Assembly: GCF_008923185.1 (NCBI RefSeq)
Contig: NZ_WBMT01000007.1
Coordinates: 310,001 to 374,000 of the forward strand
DNA: 64,000 bases
Direction of reading: 5' to 3'
Source: Actinomadura rudentiformis
GTDB taxonomy: Bacteria; Actinomycetota; Actinomycetes; Streptosporangiales; Streptosporangiaceae
Below the pieces are notes generated by a model, which was given only the letters and a program-made list of their open reading frames with translations, was not told the DNA's origin and made no database searches. Below, in pieces: positions 58,841 to 64,000 of the stretch. The position numbers and the translations under genes were made by a program. Within the stretch, counting starts at the first letter, position 1; the number at the start of each line of letters is the position of its first letter.

Positions 58841-60442
58841 CTACCGGCGCGACCGTTCGAGGGCGTCCCAGAACCCGCGGCGCAGGGCATGCCGGACTTC
58901 GTCGTGGAGGAGAAAATCGATCGGCAGCGAGGAACCTTGGAGCAGGCGTGCCTCCAGGTCGGAGGGCATGCGCGGCTTGCGGGCCAGGACCGCCTCCAGC
59001 CAGAGCGCGGGGGCGTCCCGGGCGACGGACTCGCCGAAGTCCTCCCCCTCCTGGTGGGCCGCCTTGACCGCGTCCGACAGCGACGGCGCCGCCTGCTGCT
59101 GAACGGGCAGCGGCGAGATCTGCTGGGGCCCGGTGTAGGGGCCGTGCGGCTGGCTGGGCGGTGTGGAGGACGGGGAGCCGTACTGCGGACCCGTGCTCGG
59201 AATCTGGCCCGCACCCGGCGCCGAGGGTGACTGCGTCGGCGTCGGCGCGGCATGCATGGAACTCGGCGACTGCGACTGCGGTGGGGCCTGCGGCGGGACG
59301 TTCGCGCCCGTCCCGGTGCTGTTGCCGAGGCCAGGGGGCAGACTCGAGCCCAGACCGCTCGAGTTCAAACCGCCTTGGCCTGCGCCGCCTGAGCTCATGC
59401 CGCTCGAACCCAAGCCTCCCGAACCCAGGCCGTTGCCCGATCCCAGTCCGTTACCCGATCCCAGTCCGTTGCCTGAACTCAAGCCGTTGCCTGAGCCCAG
59501 GCCGTTGCCCGAGCCCAGGCCGTTACCCGAGCTCAGCCCGTTACCTGAACTCAAGCCGTTGCCTGAGCCCAGCCCATTACCGGTGCCCAGGCCACTTCCT
59601 GAGCCCAAACCACTGCCTGTGAGCCCGGCGGTCGGATGCGCTCCGGTCGTCTGCGCGCTGCTCGACTGCGAGCTGGACGAGGGGACGCCGGTCGAGTTGG
59701 CGTTGGTCGAGTGGCTGCCAGTGGACGAGCCGGCCGAGAGCTGCGGCGGGCCGGTGATCGGCGACGAGGACGGCGGGCCGTTCTGCGGGCCGGCGGCGAG
59801 GCTGCCGAGGGCGCCCCCGGCGTGGGTGCCGTGCCCGTTCGACAGCGGGCTCGTCGAGTAGGAGGTGCCGCTGGAGTAGGAGTTGCCGCCGGCCGTGCTG
59901 TCGAGGCCGGTCAGCAGGTTGACGAACGGGCGCAGATGGCCGGTGCCGACCTCGATGAGGTCGTCGCACTCCTGGCGCAGCACGCGGGAGATCGTCCAGT
60001 TGCCGTCGACGGCCACGTGCACGACGGTCACGCGCACTCCCAGGTCCTGGGCGTCCGAGACGACCTGCGCCAAGTCCTCGTCGCCGCTCACCACGACCGC
60101 GTCGGCCAGCGCGCCGTTGCGGGCCAGCGCCATCAGGTCACGGTGGATCTCGGTGTCGACGCCCTCGCGCCGCCCGGGACGGATCCGGCCGAGCCGCAGC
60201 TTGAGCCCCGGCAGGTCGGCGAGCGCCTCGTGCTCGGGAGACCGGCGCCCCTCGACCGTCGCCTCGTACCAGTAACAGCGCAGCAGCGGCAGTCCGGTGC
60301 GCTCACGCGCGAGGGTGCTCAGCAACTGGAGCAGGCCACCGAAATCCCAGGAGACGGTCTCTCGATGGCGGGTGCCGTGCACCGCCATGGCGCCGTCCGC
60401 CAGCAGGTAGCCGGCGTCTACGAACAGCGCGCAGCGATCCAT
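58841..60442 (-). CDS. NYN-domain (PIN-like RNase) protein with long repeat linker
   Basis: A 533-residue protein. Residues 1-160 are an NYN domain: MDRCALFVDAGYLLADG, REGVDTEIHRDLMALA, AVVVSGDEDLAQVV, with the Asp residues of PIN-like metal nucleases in place. Residues about 175-440 are Ser/Gly/Pro/Gln low complexity holding nine GNGL hexapeptide units. Residues 445-533 are a helical C-terminal domain (ALWLEAVLARKPRMPSDLEA). It probably cleaves or handles RNA; the linker may drive condensation. AAAGGCGG precedes the ATG. Confidence 0.85.
   Translation of the reverse strand: MDRCALFVDAGYLLADGAMAVHGTRHRETVSWDFGGLLQLLSTLARERTGLPLLRCYWYEATVEGRRSPEHEALADLPGLKLRLGRIRPGRREGVDTEIHRDLMALARNGALADAVVVSGDEDLAQVVSDAQDLGVRVTVVHVAVDGNWTISRVLRQECDDLIEVGTGHLRPFVNLLTGLDSTAGGNSYSSGTSYSTSPLSNGHGTHAGGALGSLAAGPQNGPPSSSPITGPPQLSAGSSTGSHSTNANSTGVPSSSSQSSSAQTTGAHPTAGLTGSGLGSGSGLGTGNGLGSGNGLSSGNGLSSGNGLGSGNGLGSGNGLSSGNGLGSGNGLGSGNGLGSGGLGSSGMSSGGAGQGGLNSSGLGSSLPPGLGNSTGTGANVPPQAPPQSQSPSSMHAAPTPTQSPSAPGAGQIPSTGPQYGSPSSTPPSQPHGPYTGPQQISPLPVQQQAAPSLSDAVKAAHQEGEDFGESVARDAPALWLEAVLARKPRMPSDLEARLLQGSSLPIDFLLHDEVRHALRRGFWDALERSRR
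59425..59612 (-). repeat. 18-base coding repeat, GNGL hexapeptides in the NYN protein
   Basis: About nine successive units of form [GS]SGNGL (residues about 277-339), encoded by near-identical 18-base units (CCNGANCNCAGNCCGTTG-like on the plus strand). The exact unit length keeps the frame, so copy number can vary between strains without breaking the gene. Confidence 0.85.
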
Positions 60443-60854
60443 GCGACACCGCCTTTCCTCAACACGGGACCTCTCCGGGTACCCACTCCACGATCAGGGT
60501 GGTGAGGGGGACCATCTTCTGGGTGGCCTGCCCTTCATGCTCTCGGGGACGTGGTCCGGCTCTTGACCCCGGGCCTCTATAGCGTAGTGAAGCCTGTTAG
60601 TCCCGTAGGCCAATACGGCGATTCGCCACTCTTTCACGAGAGTAAGCCGCGTGTAACCCCTCAGCCCGCGCTCCGGTGTCGCGTTCGGTTTCGGCGCCTT
60701 TCCCATGCCGAAGGTCGACACACGACAGCGCGGACGCTACCAGCCGTTCCGGTCTGTCCAGAATGCTTCCTCATGATCTTTACGAGAAGAATCGGTTACC
60801 GGGTTCAGCCGTGCCACCCCGTGAAGGGTCGCACATCTTCTCGCTACCAGCGCT
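60443..60854. other. 412-base gap between two minus-strand genes
   Basis: It separates the one-piece sigma/sensor gene from the NYN gene downstream. It must contain the NYN gene promoter; its ribosome-binding site is visible at the left end. I see a small ACTCT/AGAGT inverted repeat near 60628-60645 but no supported gene or clear terminator. Confidence 0.45.
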
Positions 60855-63293
60855 TCAGCTCCGCATGGGGGCGGTGACCGTGACGACTCCGGCCAGGTAC
60901 GCGTCCTGCCGCGTGGTCAGTCTGAGCCTTCTGGCACCATCGAGCCGCGTCGAGAAGTAATCGACATCTATCCCGAAGGTGAGCCCCGCGCCGATGGCAC
61001 CGTTCGCCGAGCCGTCGGCGACGTTGCCGGGCGAGCGGTCGCCGGCCACCGGAGTCAGTGGGCGGCCGTCAAGGAGCAGGCGGTCTCCCTGGAGCCCGGC
61101 GTCGCCCTCCCAGGCCACGAGACCGATCCTGGCCAGCTCCGTCGTGGCGAGCAGACCGTTCACCGGCACGTCCACGCGTTCCGCCGCATGCGGGCCGAGC
61201 GACCGTGCGCCGTCGAGCACCATCGCCTGCTGGTAGGGCGCCTTCGGGTGCGCCACGACGACCACCAGACTCCAGCCCGCATAGTGCGATGTGCCCGCCT
61301 TGGTCGGAACGTCGGCGCCCCACCATTGGCCGCCGCCGTGCCTGCGCACGAGCCTGGTCACGTCGGCGAACGCTTGGTAGACGCCGAAGTCCGGCATCCG
61401 TCCGCGGTCGACCTGCTCGGGCCGTACCTGCCGGTACGCACCACGCGGCGGCCGGAGCTTCGCCGGACCTCCGCGGCCCACACCCGACCAGTAGAGCCCT
61501 GCCCAGCGCACCTTGCCGCCGGCAGGCAGCACCAGTTTGGCTGCGCTCGACGCCTTGGTCGCACGTACACGGTCCAGATCGAGCGGCGCCATCTCCCACA
61601 GGTCGTTGTCGCGGCGGTGTCCCTGCCTGCGCAGTGCCTTGGCGCAGCCGCGCCCCTCCTTTTCATCGCAGCTGAGCAAGGCGTTGCCCACTTGAACGAT
61701 CCCCAGGTTGCCGTCGTCCGCGAACCTCGCGGGCATGCCGCCCGCCACCACTCCGTCCGCCGCGCCAGCCCCGGCGCGGACGTCACCTGCCCGCAATCTG
61801 ACCTGCGGAGGTTCGTTGAACGGAGCGTCCTCGCCGACATCGACGTGCAGGTAGGCCGACGTGGCCGCCCCTGCTCGCAAGGGTTCGTGCGTGCACCGCA
61901 CCCGGGACGAGATGGGGCGACAGCTCCAACCGTCACCGGGAGCCCGGCGCGGCTTGAAGGCGACCGCGTTGCGGCCGATCGAGCCTCCGGCGTAGGTCAC
62001 GCCGGGAGGCAGGTCGACATCGGCGATGACGTCGCGGGACCGGCCGTCGCCCGTATTGCTGACCAGCAACGCGATGATGCCGGGGTGCTCTCGCAGGAGA
62101 ACTCCAACCGTGCCGATGCGTGCCGTGAGCCGGACGGGCGGCACCGGAGGCGGTGGCTGGGGAGCAGGCGACGGAGGCTTGGAGGAAGGTGGGACCGGCG
62201 GCAATGGAGGCCGCTCCGGTCCCGCCGCGGAAGGCTTGGACGGCTCGGACGCGGGAGGCTGGGCCGCCGGTGACGGCGTGCGCATCGGCCCGGCCGGTTG
62301 CTCATCGGAGACCAGGATGAGACCGGCGACGACGGCGGCGGCCACGGCAGCCGTGCCTCCGGCCATGACGTGCTGCTCCCGCTTGGGCAGATGGCGGAAC
62401 CATCCGAAGACGCCGCCAGCCGCGGCCCCGCCCTTCGCCAACGCCGCGAGGTAGGCGGTCGCCGCGGTGCCGAGAACGAACGGGCCGAGGGCCTCGCGCA
62501 ACGTGGTGTTGACATCGGCAAGTTCCAGGTAGATGGCATTGCAGCGGTCACACTCATCAAGGTGGCGCTCAACTGCGCGCGTCTCGCGCTTGCCAAGACC
62601 GCCCCGCACGTAGGACCCGAGCTTGTCGAGTGCGGGACGGCACTGGTCGTCCGCGACCTCCGCGCCCACCAACGTCACACCTGCGCCGGCGGCAGTCCTG
62701 GATGGAGCGGCGCTCCTGGATGGAGTTGCCAGGTGCATCTGGAGGTACGCCTGGCGCAACCCTTCGCGGGCACGGTAGGCGAGCGCCGCGACCCCGTTCG
62801 CCGTGAGACCGAGGAGCGGCGCGATATCGGCGGGCTTGGCGCCCTCGACCTCGGTGTGCCACAGGACGGCCCGCCAGCGTTCGGGGAGCGACTGGTACGC
62901 CCGGACGATCATCGACCGTTCGAGGTCCTCCAGGACGGGGTCGCTGAACGGCATGCCCGGGATGTACAGCTCCATCTGGTCGGTCGGCTGCAGCCGCTTC
63001 TCGCTGCGATAGCCGTCGTAGATCGTGCGGCGGACCGACGTGAGGAGGTACGGACGGAAACCCGACTGCGGCCCGCCGCCTCGGCGCAGGACGTCAAGAA
63101 TCTTGGTGAAGGTGTCCTGGACGGCGTCTTCGGCACGGTCGCCTTCAGTGAGGCCACGGGCCAGCCTGCGCGCCGCGCTCAGGTGCCGTTCGTACAACGT
63201 GCCGTATGCCGAGGTGTCACCTTCGCGGATGCGTGCGATGAGCACCGCGTCGCTGGGCTCTGTCAGCGCCAAGTCGGACGCGGCTTCACCCAC
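60855..63293 (-). CDS. ECF sigma factor fused to zinc-finger anti-sigma, membrane helix and outer sensor
   Basis: An 812-residue single chain. Sigma region 2 (about residues 15-90, DRAEDAVQDTFTKILDVL) and region 4 (about 135-190, LPERWRAVLWHTEVEGA, ANGVAALAYRAREGLRQ) are followed by a zinc-finger HLDECDRC (about 243-250), a membrane helix (about 309-330), a Pro-rich spacer (about 335-390) and an outer domain of about 420 residues resembling DUF3344 (GNALLSCDE, VRWAGLYWSGVG). C-terminally extended ECFs of this order are described in actinobacteria; the ligand and release step are unknown. Confidence 0.85.
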   Translation of the reverse strand: MGEAASDLALTEPSDAVLIARIREGDTSAYGTLYERHLSAARRLARGLTEGDRAEDAVQDTFTKILDVLRRGGGPQSGFRPYLLTSVRRTIYDGYRSEKRLQPTDQMELYIPGMPFSDPVLEDLERSMIVRAYQSLPERWRAVLWHTEVEGAKPADIAPLLGLTANGVAALAYRAREGLRQAYLQMHLATPSRSAAPSRTAAGAGVTLVGAEVADDQCRPALDKLGSYVRGGLGKRETRAVERHLDECDRCNAIYLELADVNTTLREALGPFVLGTAATAYLAALAKGGAAAGGVFGWFRHLPKREQHVMAGGTAAVAAAVVAGLILVSDEQPAGPMRTPSPAAQPPASEPSKPSAAGPERPPLPPVPPSSKPPSPAPQPPPPVPPVRLTARIGTVGVLLREHPGIIALLVSNTGDGRSRDVIADVDLPPGVTYAGGSIGRNAVAFKPRRAPGDGWSCRPISSRVRCTHEPLRAGAATSAYLHVDVGEDAPFNEPPQVRLRAGDVRAGAGAADGVVAGGMPARFADDGNLGIVQVGNALLSCDEKEGRGCAKALRRQGHRRDNDLWEMAPLDLDRVRATKASSAAKLVLPAGGKVRWAGLYWSGVGRGGPAKLRPPRGAYRQVRPEQVDRGRMPDFGVYQAFADVTRLVRRHGGGQWWGADVPTKAGTSHYAGWSLVVVVAHPKAPYQQAMVLDGARSLGPHAAERVDVPVNGLLATTELARIGLVAWEGDAGLQGDRLLLDGRPLTPVAGDRSPGNVADGSANGAIGAGLTFGIDVDYFSTRLDGARRLRLTTRQDAYLAGVVTVTAPMRS

Positions 63294-63670
63294 AGGAACC
63301 CCTCTTTGCTAGCTCATTGTAATCGCTTGACTACGAGACGTCGCAAAGATGGTTCCGCAACCCGCGTCATGTCCAAACCGATTCGCCGTCATAGGTCTGG
63401 GAGGACGCACCACCCGGACAGTCACCAGGAGACCGAGCGGAGTTCGCTGACAGATCCATCCACCATCACCCGGACGACGAATCCCCCCATGAGTCGACGG
63501 GTCACCTCGGGCATCCGGATCCCGGCCGCTTAACAGGGGCGTGGCCGGAATCCGGAGCCCCGAAGACGCCATCGGCGCCGCGTCCCCCGGCATAGGGACC
63601 GGCGCCGATGGCTCAATTCATCGAGGTCTCAAGCTCCCCGCCGCACGCGTCGAGGTCGCCGCCTCACCCG
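63294..63670. other. 377-base gap
   Basis: It holds the promoter side of the sigma/sensor gene at its left and the strong hairpin 63569-63611 at its right. No gene is supported; a minus-strand frame at 63309-63593 overlaps the hairpin and lacks domain features. Confidence 0.5.
63569..63611 (-). terminator. 17-bp hairpin terminator
   Basis: CCATCGGCGCCG (63569-63580) pairs with CGGCGCCGATGG (63600-63611); inside it GTCCC (63582-63586) pairs with GGGAC (63595-63599), leaving one bulged C and an 8-base loop. It lies 60 bases after the end of the partial gene, on its downstream side. Confidence 0.8.
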
Positions 63671-64000
63671 TCAGCGGATGTCGGTGTGACCCAGCTCGGT
63701 GAGGGTGGTCTCAGACGACGGGCTCTCCCACCGCACGTGACAGTCACGGCCCTTGAGCTCGACCGTGCAGATCGCGTTGTCGAACCACGGCCCTTCGGTG
63801 CGCTTCCACGACAGCGGCGGCCTGGGCACCTTCGAGAGCTTGGCCAGCAGGCGGAACGGCGCGCCGGTGATCCGCAGGGAGGCGAACTTGTTCGCCATGC
63901 GGAACGTGCCGACCAGCGGGTTGCGCAGCGGCGAGCACACGATCTGGGAGATCACCGACTGGGTGTGCGGGGAGGTGACCCGTGCCCGGTACGAGTAGTG
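63671..64000 (-). CDS. unknown protein, C-terminal part (N-terminus off window)
   Basis: The last 109 residues of a frame that stays open to the right edge. It reads SYRARVTSPHTQSVISQIV, NPLVGTFRMANKFASLRI, LSWKRTEGPWFDNAIC and ends ELGHTDIR. It looks like an alpha/beta protein with conserved-looking W and Pro/Leu motifs, but I do not recognise the family. The internal GTG at 63955 is not the real start, because coding character continues upstream. Confidence 0.6.
   Translation of the reverse strand, partial: HYSYRARVTSPHTQSVISQIVCSPLRNPLVGTFRMANKFASLRITGAPFRLLAKLSKVPRPPLSWKRTEGPWFDNAICTVELKGRDCHVRWESPSSETTLTELGHTDIR

Overview
The window is high-GC actinobacterial DNA. An HspR-controlled dnaK-grpE-dnaJ-hspR-clpB operon, XRE/DUF5753 regulators paired with DUF397 proteins, a DUF3151 protein, a CU044_5270-like protein and many TANNNT-only leaderless starts point to a Streptosporangiales-type organism such as Actinomadura; the genus is inferred. 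No rRNA, tRNA, CRISPR array or complete insertion sequence was recognised. Most of the window is chromosomal housekeeping DNA with an accessory stretch near 12-30 kb.

Layout. 1-4.5 kb: ECF sigma factor with a membrane partner cut by the window edge, then a secreted subtilisin. 4.7-11.9 kb: heat-shock chaperone operon behind a HAIR operator, with an intergenic repeat array between grpE and dnaJ. 12-16.2 kb: small secreted or membrane proteins, a beta-helix protein, a lone DUF397 protein, an SDR and a PH-like membrane protein. 16.2-22.2 kb: a giant BTAD/NB-ARC regulator divergent from an MDR reductase/quinone reductase pair, then a SnoaL-like protein. 22.2-26.1 kb: an RNA ligase/HEAT-repeat pair and an Rpn-like nuclease gene trailed by decayed copies of its own C-terminus. 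26.2-29.5 kb: a WhiJ-like regulator trio (ATPase frameshifted) and a type VII (ESX) polymorphic-toxin cassette. 29.6-38.3 kb: DUF4132 protein, NrtR-like Nudix regulator, small secreted protein, aminotransferase with a thioredoxin remnant in frame behind its stop, and a GGDEF-like/HTH regulator. 39-64 kb: core metabolism (murA, purC, purB, purD, purA, fba, pyrE), transport (LtrA, CorA, DedA), regulators, and an unusual one-piece ECF sigma/anti-sigma/sensor protein.

How genes work together. The chaperone genes form one heat-shock unit. purB, a MOSC protein and purC form a minus-strand purine cluster; purD and purA lie separately in the same orientation. The type VII cluster runs WXG100 protein, hydrophobic carrier, toxin, immunity candidate, with overlapping or nearly abutting genes. 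The BTAD regulator and the redox pair share a control region with three 11-bp direct repeats.

Most noteworthy: the Rpn-like C-terminal cassette array (24.7-26.1 kb), the adjacent RNA ligase/HEAT pair, an interleaved double inverted repeat just upstream of purA, a Pro-rich leader ORF ahead of corA, the sigma/anti-sigma/sensor fusion, and a consistent set of leaderless promoters.
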